Positions 37,016 through 46,515 of a DNA stretch of 64,000 bases are shown piece after piece (within the stretch, counting starts at the first letter, position 1; each line of letters begins with the position of its first letter). Origin of the DNA: Methylocystis heyeri (GTDB lineage: Bacteria > Pseudomonadota > Alphaproteobacteria > Rhizobiales > Beijerinckiaceae); assembly GCF_004802635.2 (NCBI RefSeq), contig NZ_CP046052.1, forward strand, positions 2,604,001 through 2,668,000. The letters run 5' to 3'. Position numbers and translations under genes: made by a program. Under the pieces are notes generated by a model. That model searched no databases. It saw only the letters and a list, made by a program, of their open reading frames with translations, and was not told the DNA's origin.

Positions 37016-37100
37016 TATAGACGAAACAGGCGCGCCGATGGCGCGCAATCCCTTTCCAGCGGCGCGCGCAGCGCTGCTTTAGAATTCTCGGAGCGGAACA

Positions 37101-37364
37101 ATGGCTCACAAAAAGGCAGGCGGCTCGTCCCGCAACGGCCGCGATTCTGACGGCCGGCGCCTCGGCGTCAAGAAATTCGGCGGCGAATCGGTGATCGGCG
37201 GCAATATCATCGTTCGCCAGCGCGGCACCAAATGGCACCCCGGCGACAATGTCGGCATGGGCAAGGACCATACGCTCTTTGCACTCGTCGAGGGCAAGGT
37301 GCTGTTCAAATCCACGAGGGGACGCTCCAGCGTATCGGTCGTCCCGGCCGTAGCAGCCGAATAG
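37101..37364 (+). CDS. rpmA: 50S ribosomal protein L27
   Basis: 87 residues. [20 protein letters not shown] is the invariant L27 start, with [16 protein letters not shown] further on. The short N-terminal tail reaches the peptidyl transferase centre. GGAGCGGAACA precedes the ATG. It lies downstream of rplU and upstream of a GNAT gene and obg, the usual order in Rhizobiales. Confidence 0.97.
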   Translation: MAHKKAGGSSRNGRDSDGRRLGVKKFGGESVIGGNIIVRQRGTKWHPGDNVGMGKDHTLFALVEGKVLFKSTRGRSSVSVVPAVAAE

Positions 37365-37555
37365 GCGGAGGCTCTTCAAGAAGACTCTCCGCCGGCCCCA
37401 GAACCCCCGGCGGACTTTTGGTCTTCGCAGTCGTGAAAACCGAGCCAGAGCGAAAGCTTCAAGCGAAAGTCCGAAAGGCCTTCAAGGCGAAAGGGGGAGC
37501 GGGGCCGCTTCCCTTTTTCCGTACGTGCTTTCGGTCTTGCGCTTGGAGCCTTTGA

Positions 37556-38197
37556 ATGTTTCCCGAAGTCACCCGCGACGACATTTTCAGGCTCGAGACC
37601 GAGCGCCTGTGGCTGCGCTGGCCACGGGCTGCCGATACGGAGATTTTCGTCAGGCTCGCCGGCGACCCTGAGGTCGCGCGCCAGACCGCGACGATCCCCT
37701 ATCCCTATGAAGCCAACCATGCCGAGCGTTTCATTCTGGCGGCGCGCTCCAGTAACGCCGACGGTTCGGGCCTGACGCTGACGATCGCGCCCAAGAAGCG
37801 CCCCAACGAAGCCATCGGCGTCATCGCCGCGCAAAAGGTCGGCGAAGGCCGCTCGTCTCTGGCGAGAGGATACTCTCCGGACAAACGTCTGGTCGCGACG
37901 CTGGGCTACTGGCTCGGGCGCCCCTATTGGAGCCAGGGTTTCATGGGGGAAGCCGCGGGGGTCTTCCTCGACCTCGTCTTCGGCATCACGACCATCGACG
38001 AGATCGCGGCTGCGGCTTTGCCCGAGAATCCGGCCTCTCTGCAGTTGCTGGAGAAGCTCGGCTTCGTTCCCGCCGGTCGCGGCGGGCTCGACGCCCCGGC
38101 GCGCGGCGGCCAGGTCGAGGTCGAATGGCGCCGTCTGACCCGCGGAGGCGCGCGCACGATGTTCGGCTCGCGGCGGCCCAAGCTCACATCGAGCTGA
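37556..38197 (+). CDS. GNAT-family N-acetyltransferase (RimJ/RimL-like)
   Basis: 213 residues. It opens FRLETERLWLRWPRAADTE, typical of RimJ-type acetyltransferases, and has GYWLGRPYWSQGFMGEAAGV as the acetyl-CoA loop (Q-G-x-x-x-E), then EIAAAALPENPASLQLLEKL and GFVPAGRGG. The gene is often found between rpmA and obg in the order. The substrate may be a ribosomal protein N-terminus or a small molecule; not known. About 190 bases separate it from rpmA, so it might have its own promoter. Confidence 0.87.
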   Translation: MFPEVTRDDIFRLETERLWLRWPRAADTEIFVRLAGDPEVARQTATIPYPYEANHAERFILAARSSNADGSGLTLTIAPKKRPNEAIGVIAAQKVGEGRSSLARGYSPDKRLVATLGYWLGRPYWSQGFMGEAAGVFLDLVFGITTIDEIAAAALPENPASLQLLEKLGFVPAGRGGLDAPARGGQVEVEWRRLTRGGARTMFGSRRPKLTSS

Positions 38198-38291
38198 GCC
38201 GCTATTTTCCGCAGCAAAAATTCGCGCGAGGTCGGAAAACCGAACGCATCGTCATCGCAGACGCCGACGTCGCAAACAGAGTGGCGCGTAA

Positions 38292-39365
<1,074 letters not shown>

Positions 39366-39421
39366 GCCGCGCCTCACCTGTCATTGACCCCGGCCGGGGG
39401 TCGGCATATTTTCGCAGGCGG

Positions 39422-39811
39422 ATGATCAACAGAACCGAAAAGACATGGCAGTTCGGATCGACGACAGCTTCGCTGCTCGTCGCCTATCTGCTTGTCTTGC
39501 AGGGATTTGCAGTCGGTTACTCGATCAGCTCCAGAACCGGGCAGATCGGCCTTTTCGCAAGCGCCATCTGTCTTTCCGGCGAAAAAGCGAAAAACGAGAA
39601 CGCCCCCGGGCTCCCCGCCCAGTCCCGCGGACATGCGGACAAATGCTGCGTGTTCCATTTCTCGGGCGCAGGCGTTCCCCCGGCGAATCCGTGGGCGACG
39701 GGGGCTCCGCCTTCGGCCTATGCGGAAACCGCCTGGGCCGCCGAAACCGAATCGGACCCCGCTCATCGTCCAACGCTGCCGGTTGGATCGCGTGCGCCGC
39801 CCTCTACCTGA
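39422..39811 (+). CDS. Small exported or membrane protein, DUF2946-like
   Basis: 129 residues from ATG 39422. A hydrophobic segment (ASLLVAYLLVLQGFAVGY) covers residues 16-33, followed by FASAICLSG, then HADKCCVFHFSG: one C and one CC near a His, as in DUF2946 proteins, which are often found with copper or heavy-metal genes. The family call is by pattern and is weak. No metal gene is near. The ribosome site is poor (GCAGGCGG). Confidence 0.5.
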   Translation: MINRTEKTWQFGSTTASLLVAYLLVLQGFAVGYSISSRTGQIGLFASAICLSGEKAKNENAPGLPAQSRGHADKCCVFHFSGAGVPPANPWATGAPPSAYAETAWAAETESDPAHRPTLPVGSRAPPST

Positions 39812-39947
39812 CCCGACTGAGGCCGCGAGGCCTCAGGGAACTGCGTCATAGCCCTCATGGGCGCCGCTTCCTCCAATGCGAGCCGGTAACCTGCGGCGAG
39901 AGCAAACATGCTCGCCGAGGCGGACTCCGCGTCAGGTCAGCTAGAAG

Positions 39948-40346
39948 ATGTCTTATATACAACCCACTCCAATGGGCCGGGGCGGTTCGCCGCGTCGGGG
40001 CCGCGCGGCAAAAGCGTCGGCCGCGGCCATGCCCGCCATCCCCGCCGCCCATACCGTCGAAGTGCTGGAAACCTATTTCGACGCCGGCGGCAAGCCCATC
40101 AAACGCAAGAGCCTCGGCGCCGCCCGGGTGGCGCGCAGCTACGACCAGCACGGCAATCAGGTCGAGGAGGCTTATTTCAGCGCCGATGGCAAGCCGACCC
40201 CGCGCAAGGGTCTCGGCGCCGCGCGCATCCATTGGCGCTACGACGAAAACGGCAAGAAGATCGAGGCCGAATTCTTCGGGCCGGACGGCGCGCTGCTCGC
40301 GCGGCAGAACGAGGAAGCCCGGCAACCCGCCCCGTTCGAGGCCTGA
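39948..40346 (+). CDS. Two-repeat protein with YFDADGKP-type repeats
   Basis: 132 residues. After a Gly/Arg/Ala-rich stretch of about 35 residues, two tandem units of about 33-36 residues follow: ETYFDAGGKPIKRKSLGAAR / SYDQHGNQVEEAY and AYFSADGKPTPRKGLGAAR / RYDENGKKIEAEF. These have the feel of RHS/YD-like short sugar- or protein-binding repeats. The start is uncertain: the ATG at 39948 has a weak site and others exist at 39972 and 40029. No function can be given. A hairpin at 40356 follows. Confidence 0.55.
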   Translation: MSYIQPTPMGRGGSPRRGRAAKASAAAMPAIPAAHTVEVLETYFDAGGKPIKRKSLGAARVARSYDQHGNQVEEAYFSADGKPTPRKGLGAARIHWRYDENGKKIEAEFFGPDGALLARQNEEARQPAPFEA

Positions 40347-40355
40347 CCTGCGAGA

Positions 40356-40378
40356 GCCCGGCGGTTACTCCGCCGGGC
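40356..40378 (+). terminator. GC-rich hairpin after the repeat protein
   Basis: GCCCGGCG and CGCCGGGC form an 8-bp perfect stem with a 7-base loop, 10 bases past the stop. No T-run follows, so termination strength is unclear. Confidence 0.55.
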
Positions 40379-40469
40379 GCGACTCTTCGTGCGATGCGAT
40401 CGGACGACTTACCCGCCGATCCCTGATCCCCGAGCCGCAAAAATCAGGGGTCCCTTCGAGGGACGGGCC

Positions 40470-41135
40470 CTAATTTACGCTCGCCAGAAGAAAACCGTCC
40501 CAACCCTTCGAGCCTACCGTCTGCAGAGCGGTGGCGGAGACCCGAGGCTCGGCGCTCACGCGCTCGAACAGCGCCCGGGCGGCGACGGCGGTCGAATCGC
40601 TGTTGGCGAGGTCAGCCACGGCGCCGGCGCGGATCACATTATCCACCACGATAAGACTGCCCGGCCGCGCGAATTTCAGCGCCCAGTCGAAATAATCGGC
40701 GTTGTTTTCCTTATCCGCGTCGATGAAGAAGAAATCGACCGGACCGAAGCCCTCCTCCTGGAGCTTCGGCAGGAGGTCGAGCGCAGCGCCGACTCGAATG
40801 TCGACGCGGTCGCCGAGGCCCTCCCGCGCGATGTTCGCCCTGGCGGTCTCGGCGTGTTTTTGGTCGTATTCCAGCGTGATGGCCCTTCCGCCCGGCGGGA
40901 GCGCCCGCGCCAGCCAGATCGTGGAATAGCCGCCGAGCGTTCCGATCTCGAGGATATTTCGCGCTCCCATCGACCGCGCCAGCAGATAGAGAAATTTCCC
41001 CTGCGCCGGCGAAACGTCGATCTGGGGCAGGCCCGCCGCCTTATTGGCCTCGATTGTCCCGCCCTGCGCCTCGTCGGCGCTTATCAGCCGGCTATCGATA
41101 TATTGATCACAATGGGCGAAATCGCGTTCCTGCAT
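40470..41135 (-). CDS. O-methyltransferase (catechol/caffeoyl-CoA O-methyltransferase type)
   Basis: 221 residues from ATG 41135, preceded by GGGAGGCCAGC. SAM-binding motif I is ILEIGTLGGYSTIWLARAL; ITLEYDQKHAETARANI binds the ribose; FFFIDADKENNADYFDWAL contains the metal-binding Asp residues of the cation-dependent class and VVDNVIRAGA follows. The enzyme would methylate a catechol-like hydroxyl. It lies downstream of tag on the same strand, about 60 bases apart, so the two may share a transcript. Confidence 0.9.
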   Translation of the reverse strand: MQERDFAHCDQYIDSRLISADEAQGGTIEANKAAGLPQIDVSPAQGKFLYLLARSMGARNILEIGTLGGYSTIWLARALPPGGRAITLEYDQKHAETARANIAREGLGDRVDIRVGAALDLLPKLQEEGFGPVDFFFIDADKENNADYFDWALKFARPGSLIVVDNVIRAGAVADLANSDSTAVAARALFERVSAEPRVSATALQTVGSKGWDGFLLASVN

Positions 41136-41193
41136 GCTGGCCTCCCATATTATCGAGATCAAAGCCCATATTCGACCGCGGCCAGGCCGCCTT

Positions 41194-41823
41194 TCAAGGG
41201 CCGGGCTCGCGAGAGCAGCAATCCACCAGATGGTCGTTGACCATGCCCACGGCCTGCATGAACGCGTAAACGATGGTGGGCCCGCAGAATTTGAAGCCGC
41301 GCGCCTTGAGGTCTTTGGCGAGGCGCTCCGAGAGAGCCGTCTGCGCCGGGACCTCGCTGGTGCTGCGGGGGTGATTGAGGATCGGGCGCCCGTCCACGAA
41401 GTCCCACAGATAGGCTGAGAAGCCTTGTTTTTCCTCTATCGCCGACCAGGCCCTCGCCGAGGAGATCGCGGCTTCTATCTTGGCGCGGTTGCGGACAATT
41501 CCGGGGTCGCCCATCAGCGCCTCGAGCTTCGCGGCGTCGAACGACGCCATGCGTTCGGGGTCGAAGCCGGCGAAAGCGGCGCGAAAAGCCTCCCTTTTAC
41601 GCAGTATCGCGATCCAGGACAGCCCCGCCTGAAAACCATCCAGAATGAGCTTCTCGAACAGCGCGCGGGAGCAGAATTCCGGGCGGCCCCATTCCTGGTC
41701 GTGGTAAGCGACATAAAGCGGGTCCGAGCCGCACCACGGACAGCGCGCCTTGCCGTCGGAATGCGCGACCACGCCGGCGTCGCGCCAGGCGCGCGGGTTT
41801 TCCCGCGGTCGAACCTCAATCAT
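41194..41823 (-). CDS. tag: DNA-3-methyladenine glycosylase I
   Basis: 209 residues from ATG 41823, with GGGAG about 9 bases upstream; an ATG at 41847 is the longer frame. The Zn-binding/substrate signature is RCPWCGSDPLYVAYHDQEWG; the helical core KLILDGFQAGLSWIAILRKR and LKARGFKFCGPTIVYAFMQA follow, and the C-terminal VNDHLVDCCSR holds further Zn ligands. It removes 3-methyladenine from alkylated DNA. It precedes the O-methyltransferase gene on the same strand. Confidence 0.93.
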   Translation of the reverse strand: MIEVRPRENPRAWRDAGVVAHSDGKARCPWCGSDPLYVAYHDQEWGRPEFCSRALFEKLILDGFQAGLSWIAILRKREAFRAAFAGFDPERMASFDAAKLEALMGDPGIVRNRAKIEAAISSARAWSAIEEKQGFSAYLWDFVDGRPILNHPRSTSEVPAQTALSERLAKDLKARGFKFCGPTIVYAFMQAVGMVNDHLVDCCSREPGP

Positions 41824-42045
41824 CACGACACTCCCTCGACGCGACAAAATGCTGACTTCTGATTGTGTCGATTCAGGTTCAGATTGCGTTCATGGCGGCC
41901 TTGGGATTATCGTCCCGTCGTGCGCGGCCATCGCGTGGGGTTAGCCTGTTTCGCGCCCTGCAACGAGGTTTTTGTTTCGCCGATCGTTTCTATCCTGGGC
42001 AGGCCGCCGGACCAAGACGGCTCGTCCATCAGGGGGGAGAATTTA

Positions 42046-42585
42046 ATGTCGATCCGTCCAGCTATGTCCACGGCCGCCGCCGGCCTGTTCGCTCTCGCTC
42101 TCGCCTTCGCCGCCGCCGCCACGGGCGAGGCGCAGGCTCAGGCGAACGTCCTGAAGGAATGCGGCTCGCAATATCAGGCGGCCAAGGCGGCGAATCAGCT
42201 CAACGGCCAGAGCTGGCAGGAATATCTGAAGGCCTGCCGCACCCGCATCGCCGAGCCCGCGGCGCCGGCCGCGGCCGCCCCTGCGGCTCCCGCTGCTCCG
42301 GCGGCTCCCCCGCCCGCAGCCTCGGCTCCCGCTCCGGCCCCCATGACGATGCCGGCTCAGGCTCCCGCTCCTTCCGCGGCGCCTGCGGCTCCCTCCGCGC
42401 CGTCGACCGCCGCCGCGCCCGCCAAGCCCGCGACTTCCGGACAGGCCGCCGCCCGCGACCGTCAGAAACAATGCGGCGTCGAGTGGAAAGCCAAGAAGGC
42501 TGAAATCCGCAAGACCGACCCCAAGGCGAGCTGGCCGAAATTCTGGAGCGAATGCAACAAACGCCTGAAGGGCGAAGGGCAATAA
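42046..42585 (+). CDS. Secreted protein with two Cys-containing repeats joined by an Ala/Pro linker
   Basis: 179 residues from ATG 42046, with GGGGGAGAA upstream. The signal peptide (AAAGLFALALAFAAAATGEA) is followed by a first repeat with NVLKECGSQYQAAKAA and YLKACRTRI. An Ala/Pro linker of about 65 residues leads to a second repeat, RQKQCGVEWKAKKAEIRK and FWSECNKRLKG. The repeats share C-G-x-x-(Y/W)-x-A-x-K and a late Cys, suggesting disulfide-bonded helical hairpins similar to PsiF-type units. It is periplasmic; function unknown. A strong terminator follows. Confidence 0.7.
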   Translation: MSIRPAMSTAAAGLFALALAFAAAATGEAQAQANVLKECGSQYQAAKAANQLNGQSWQEYLKACRTRIAEPAAPAAAAPAAPAAPAAPPPAASAPAPAPMTMPAQAPAPSAAPAAPSAPSTAAAPAKPATSGQAAARDRQKQCGVEWKAKKAEIRKTDPKASWPKFWSECNKRLKGEGQ

Positions 42586-42643
42586 GCCATGAGCATCGCT
42601 GCGCCCCTTCCTCGCGAAGGGGGCCGCGCCGAAATCTTCGCAC

Positions 42644-42675
42644 ACGCCCGGAGCCGAAGCTCCGGGCGTTTTTTT
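42644..42675 (+). terminator. Rho-independent terminator after the secreted repeat protein
   Basis: ACGCCCGGAGC and GCTCCGGGCGT pair perfectly (11 bp) over the CGAA tetraloop and run into TTTTTTT. It is the best terminator in the window. Confidence 0.9.
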
Positions 42676-42775
42676 GCGCCTTTCAGGATGGTGAGGCCAA
42701 GGTCCGGATTTGCTTGCGGTGAGACCGGGATTCGTGGCACAGCCTGCCGACGGATCGCAAACCCGGAGGGGGAAG

Positions 42776-43171
42776 TTGGACAAGACGGAATTGCATAAGC
42801 TGCAGGCGTTTCTGCGCCGCTCTCTCGGCAATGACGCGATCAGAGTGACGCCGGACCGCAAGAATCCCGACAACGCCGCCGTGCAGCTCGGCGAGCGCCA
42901 GATCGCCGCGATCGAGGTCGACGACGAAGACGGCGACCGGTCTTTCGCTTTCGCGATGAAGATTCCGGTGGGACGCGAGGTGCTGCAATCCTACCTGCGC
43001 AAATTGTTCGAAAACGACCGGCTCACGATAGCGCCGCGCGGCCGCAAGACCGATTCGGTGGAGCTGAACAGCGGCGAAGACTTCCTGGGGATAATTTCCG
43101 CAGACGACGCCAAGGGCTCGAGCTACACGCTGCAGATCGCCATATTGGACTTCGATCTCGACGATTACTGA
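42776..43171 (+). CDS. DUF3126 family protein with two domains
   Basis: 131 residues if the TTG at 42776 is the start; it has GGAGGGGGAAG directly upstream and gives the usual MDKTEL-type opening (KTELHKLQAFLRRSLGN). The ATG at 42710 has no ribosome site. The family in alphaproteobacteria is a single domain of about 70 residues; here it appears twice, with IEVDDEDGDRSFAFAMKIP ending the first and LQSYLRKLFENDRLTIAP opening the second. The role of the family is unknown. The end overlaps the next gene's stop by 7 bases in convergent orientation. Confidence 0.75.
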   Translation: MDKTELHKLQAFLRRSLGNDAIRVTPDRKNPDNAAVQLGERQIAAIEVDDEDGDRSFAFAMKIPVGREVLQSYLRKLFENDRLTIAPRGRKTDSVELNSGEDFLGIISADDAKGSSYTLQIAILDFDLDDY

Positions 43172-43818
43172 GCCGCCTGCTTTTTGCGGGCGCGTAACCT
43201 GGAAACGAAGCCTCTGGCGCCTTCGTTCAGGGCTTCCCAATGATCCAGCAGGGACGGAGAGAAACGCAGCTCTACGTCCAGCCCGCCGATACGAAACACG
43301 AACAGGCACGCCTCTGCCGGTCCGCCCTCTTCGAGCGGGGTTTTGGGGCAGCGCGCAAAAAACTCCCTGCCGTCCGGAGGCGCGAGGTAGAGTTCCTCGA
43401 CCTCATAGGGAGAGCCTTTTTCAAACCGCCGCAGCACGAGGCCGGCGGGCCCCGCCTCGGCTTCCGCCTGAAGAAAGCGCGCATAAAGACGGGCCGGCCG
43501 ATCGGCCGGATCCAGCGTGTCGTCCTTGGCGGAAAGCGTGACGAAAACCGTGTCGCGGGCGCGATTCGAAGCCGATTTCGCATCAGCGCGCGAGGGCGGC
43601 GAAAACTCCGGAAATACGGCCACGAAGGCGAGACGATCGGTGAATCCGCCGACGGCGGTCGATTCGTCGCGCGCATATCCCGCGAGAAAGGAAAAATGCG
43701 CTCCTGCGATCTCCGCCTGCACGATGTCGGCGGAGGGATCGAGGGCGCCCTGGAACAGGAGATAAGAGCCGCCCGCGAGCGCGGCGAAGAGGAGGGCAAG
43801 CCCAAGGATCAGGCGCAT
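43165..43818 (-). CDS. Membrane-anchored protein of unknown function
   Basis: 217 residues. A single N-terminal hydrophobic segment (LILGLALLFAALAGGSYLLF) is followed by a soluble periplasmic-looking domain with beta-strand patterns (HFSFLAGYARDE; VFVTLSAKDDTLDP; FVFRIGGLDVELRF). No catalytic motif is visible. It is the middle gene of a possible minus-strand unit with the 17-kDa-like lipoprotein upstream, 13 bases apart. Confidence 0.7.
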   Translation of the reverse strand: MRLILGLALLFAALAGGSYLLFQGALDPSADIVQAEIAGAHFSFLAGYARDESTAVGGFTDRLAFVAVFPEFSPPSRADAKSASNRARDTVFVTLSAKDDTLDPADRPARLYARFLQAEAEAGPAGLVLRRFEKGSPYEVEELYLAPPDGREFFARCPKTPLEEGGPAEACLFVFRIGGLDVELRFSPSLLDHWEALNEGARGFVSRLRARKKQAAQ

Positions 43819-43831
43819 CGGCGTTCCGCTG

Positions 43832-44263
43832 TCAGCTCGTCACGCGCCAGCCGTCGCCACTCTTGCAGGCCTGGCCCTTCCCCTCCTGCGGCCTTCCGTT
43901 GATGAAAATCTTATGGGTGTAATCACGGCATCCGGCCCCGGCGGTTTCCGGTCCGGGCGTTATGAAGCCATAGGCGCCGTGTCCGCCCTTCCAGCTCTTT
44001 ACGGAGCCCGAGCTTACCGCCTCCTGCTGGGCGGCGATGGCGACCGCTTTGTCTTTTTCGTCGAGTTCGCGGCCCACGCCGCCGCCCACTACGCCCGGAG
44101 CGGGCGGCTCCGGCGCCGCGGCGACCGCCGCGACCGGTGGCGGCGCAGACGAATTGCAGGCGGCGAGAGGCAGGGCCAGCAAAAGCGACGCCATGACGGA
44201 CGGGAAAATCCCGCCGCCGCCTCCCAGGCTCTGTCCGCGAGCGGGCAAACGGGCGCTCCGCAT
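43832..44263 (-). CDS. Outer membrane lipoprotein, RT0821/Lpp0805 (17 kDa surface antigen) type
   Basis: 143 residues from ATG 44263, with AGAGGA upstream. The signal is lipidated: LLLALPLAACNSS matches a lipobox (L-A-A-C). Then comes a Pro/Ala-rich linker and a compact C-terminal domain with CRDYTHKIFINGRPQEG and QACKSGDGWRVTS, typical of the Rickettsia 17-kDa surface antigen superfamily. It probably sits in the outer membrane facing the periplasm. It precedes the membrane-anchored unknown and follows the kinase gene on the same strand. Confidence 0.8.
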   Translation of the reverse strand: MRSARLPARGQSLGGGGGIFPSVMASLLLALPLAACNSSAPPPVAAVAAAPEPPAPGVVGGGVGRELDEKDKAVAIAAQQEAVSSGSVKSWKGGHGAYGFITPGPETAGAGCRDYTHKIFINGRPQEGKGQACKSGDGWRVTS

Positions 44264-44322
44264 GGTCATTCCTCTAAAAATATTCGAAGCTTGACCCTTT
44301 ATGCCGGAAGCGGGAGGCGTCG

Positions 44323-45711
44323 TCAAAAGCCCGGCAGCCGCAACTGCGCCCTCAACCCGCCGCGCGGATTGGCTCCAAGCTGCAGCGATCCGCCATAGGC
44401 GGCTGCGAGATCGGTGACGATGGAAAGGCCGAGGCCGGAGCCGGGCCTGGTTTCGTCGAGCCTGCGCCCGCGTTCGGTCGCCGCCGCCCGCAGCTCCGGG
44501 GCGAGCCCGGGGCCGTCGTCGTCTATGGTGAAAAGCAGAACGAAGCGCCCGTGACCGGCGGGGTCGGGCTCCCGGGCGACTTCGATCGAAACCTCATGGG
44601 CGGCCCATTTGCCGGCGTTGTCGAGCAAATTGCCCACCATTTCCTCGAGATCCTGGCGTTCGCCCAGAAACCACAGCTCGGGCGCGGCCGCGCCGGAAAA
44701 GCTCACCCCCCGCTCGGCGTAGATTTTCTCGAAGGTCCGCAGCAGGGCGGCGATGATCGGCTGCGCCTGCGTCGTGGAGCCGATCGCGCCGGCTCGCGCG
44801 GCTGCCCTGGCGCGATCGAGATAAAAGGAAATCTGGTCGCGCATGATCGCGGCCTGCTCGCCCACTTTTTCGGCGAGCGGTCCGGGCGCGGCGTCCGCTT
44901 CGTTGACGATCACGCTGAGCGGCGTCTTGAGCGCATGGGCGAGATTGCCGACCTGGGTCCGGGCGCGTTCGACGATATCGCGATTGGCGCCGATCAGCAG
45001 GTTGAGCTCGTCCACGAGAGGCGCGACCTCGCTCGGATAGCGGCCGGCGATGCGGTCCCCGGCGCCGCGCCGGATGGCGGCGAGCTCGCCCTGCAACTGG
45101 CGCAGCGGCCGCAGCCCGTAGCTCACCTGAATGGCCGCGGCGACGGCGAGGGCTCCTCCCAGCAGGCCGAAAGCGACAATCAGCGCAAAGCGGAAGCGGT
45201 CGATGTCGTGCTCGGTCTCCTCGGCGCTGGCGGCGACCTGAACGAGATAGATGCCGATGTCCCCGACGTCGATCACCCGCTCGACGATGCGGAGCATGCG
45301 CCCGTCGGGGCCGCGGGCGACGCCGCGCCGGACCCCGCCCGCCTCGGCGGCGACGCCGAGATCGGCCAGCTTGGGCAGCTGGGCCGCAAAAAGCGAGCGC
45401 GACGCCTTGATCTCATGCACGTCGTCGTCGAGACGCGTGATCTGCCAATACCAGCCGGAACGCGCCAGCTCGAACTGCGGATCTCCGAGCTGGCCGGGCC
45501 CGCTGCGGCCTTCCTCGCCAGAGAGCGAGACATCCGCGACGATGGCGCGCAGATAGACTTCGAGCCTGCGTTCGAAAACGTCCTCGGCGCTGCGCCGGTA
45601 ATATTGGGTGAGAAGCAGGGAGGCGACCAGCAGCACCGCAAGGCTGAGCGAAGCCGCGGTGAAAAACAGCCGGCGCGCGATCGACCGCGTCAGAAAATCG
45701 GGAAAGCGCAT
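44323..45711 (-). CDS. Sensor histidine kinase (two-component system 1)
   Basis: 462 residues. TM1 spans about residues 15-35, a periplasmic sensor domain of about 140 residues follows, and TM2 is about 175-197. The HAMP-like stretch leads to the H-box GNLAHALKTPLSVIVNEA (His259), N-box EEMVGNLLDNAGKWA, DDDGPGL (G1) and GSGLGLSIV (G2). This layout resembles PhoQ/QseC. It is translated 8 bases after its regulator gene. The stimulus is unknown; the PepSY gene upstream suggests envelope signals. Confidence 0.93.
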   Translation of the reverse strand: MRFPDFLTRSIARRLFFTAASLSLAVLLVASLLLTQYYRRSAEDVFERRLEVYLRAIVADVSLSGEEGRSGPGQLGDPQFELARSGWYWQITRLDDDVHEIKASRSLFAAQLPKLADLGVAAEAGGVRRGVARGPDGRMLRIVERVIDVGDIGIYLVQVAASAEETEHDIDRFRFALIVAFGLLGGALAVAAAIQVSYGLRPLRQLQGELAAIRRGAGDRIAGRYPSEVAPLVDELNLLIGANRDIVERARTQVGNLAHALKTPLSVIVNEADAAPGPLAEKVGEQAAIMRDQISFYLDRARAAARAGAIGSTTQAQPIIAALLRTFEKIYAERGVSFSGAAAPELWFLGERQDLEEMVGNLLDNAGKWAAHEVSIEVAREPDPAGHGRFVLLFTIDDDGPGLAPELRAAATERGRRLDETRPGSGLGLSIVTDLAAAYGGSLQLGANPRGGLRAQLRLPGF

Positions 45712-45719
45712 CGGCGAGC

Positions 45720-46442
45720 CTATCCCCCGCCCCCGCCGCGCTTTCCGCCCTCCGTCGCAAGTCCGGTTTTTTCATCGCCGGGCGATTTCGCTTCGACCAG
45801 ATAGCCGAGGCCGCGCACCGTCTGGATCAGATCGACCCCGAGCTTTTTGCGCAGGCGGCCGACGAAGACCTCGATGGTGTTGGAATCGCGGTCGAAATCC
45901 TGGTCGTACATGTGCTCGATGATTTCGCTGCGCGAGATCACCCGCCCGGCGTGGTGCATGAGATAGGAGAGCAGCCGGTATTCGTGCGAGGTCAGCTTGA
46001 TCGGCGCGCCGTCGACGACCACCCTCCCCGCCTTGGCGTCGAGCCGGACCGGGCCGCACACGATCTCATTGGTGGCGTGGCCGCTGGCGCGTCGCAGCAA
46101 GGCGCGGATACGGGCCAGCACCTCCTCCATGTGAAAGGGTTTGGAGACGTAATCGTCGGCCCCGGCGTCGAAGCCCTGCACCTTGTCGCTCCAGCGGTCT
46201 CTCGCCGTCAGGATCAGCACCGGCATGGTCCGGCCCGCCCGGCGCCACTCCTCCAGAACGGTCACGCCGTCTTTTCTGGGGAGCCCGATGTCGAGCACGA
46301 CGGCGTCGTAGGGCTCGGTGTCCCCCAGAAAATGCCCCTCCTCGCCGTCGAAGGCGCGGTCGACCGCATAGCCCGACTGCTCCAGGGCGGACACGAGCTG
46401 GCGGTTCAAATCCTTGTCATCCTCGACGACGAGCAGCCGCAA
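45720..46442 (-). CDS. OmpR-family response regulator (two-component system 1)
   Basis: 240 residues with a TTG start preceded by GGGAGGAAAAG. Receiver domain: EDDKDL acidic pocket, phospho-acceptor Asp51 in VVLDIGLPRKDG, Thr in LTAR and Lys in VSKPF. The C-terminal winged helix has LTSHEYRLLSYLMHH and NTIEVFVGRLRKKLG plus IQTVRGLGYLV. A Gly-rich tail (EGGKRGGGGG) is unusual. It lies between the PepSY gene and its kinase; this trio resembles PhoP/PhoQ-like loci with a PepSY protein as target or sensor partner. Confidence 0.93.
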   Translation of the reverse strand: MRLLVVEDDKDLNRQLVSALEQSGYAVDRAFDGEEGHFLGDTEPYDAVVLDIGLPRKDGVTVLEEWRRAGRTMPVLILTARDRWSDKVQGFDAGADDYVSKPFHMEEVLARIRALLRRASGHATNEIVCGPVRLDAKAGRVVVDGAPIKLTSHEYRLLSYLMHHAGRVISRSEIIEHMYDQDFDRDSNTIEVFVGRLRKKLGVDLIQTVRGLGYLVEAKSPGDEKTGLATEGGKRGGGGG

Positions 46443-46515
46443 CTTTTCCTCCCGTGGAACTTTGTGACCCAGAGCGACTTCTCAGCGACCTGGCGATTTT
46501 CCGGCCGATAAGCGC

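Noticed and set aside
39422-39811. Copper-resistance operon member
   Set aside because: The DUF2946-like pattern is weak and no copper gene lies nearby.
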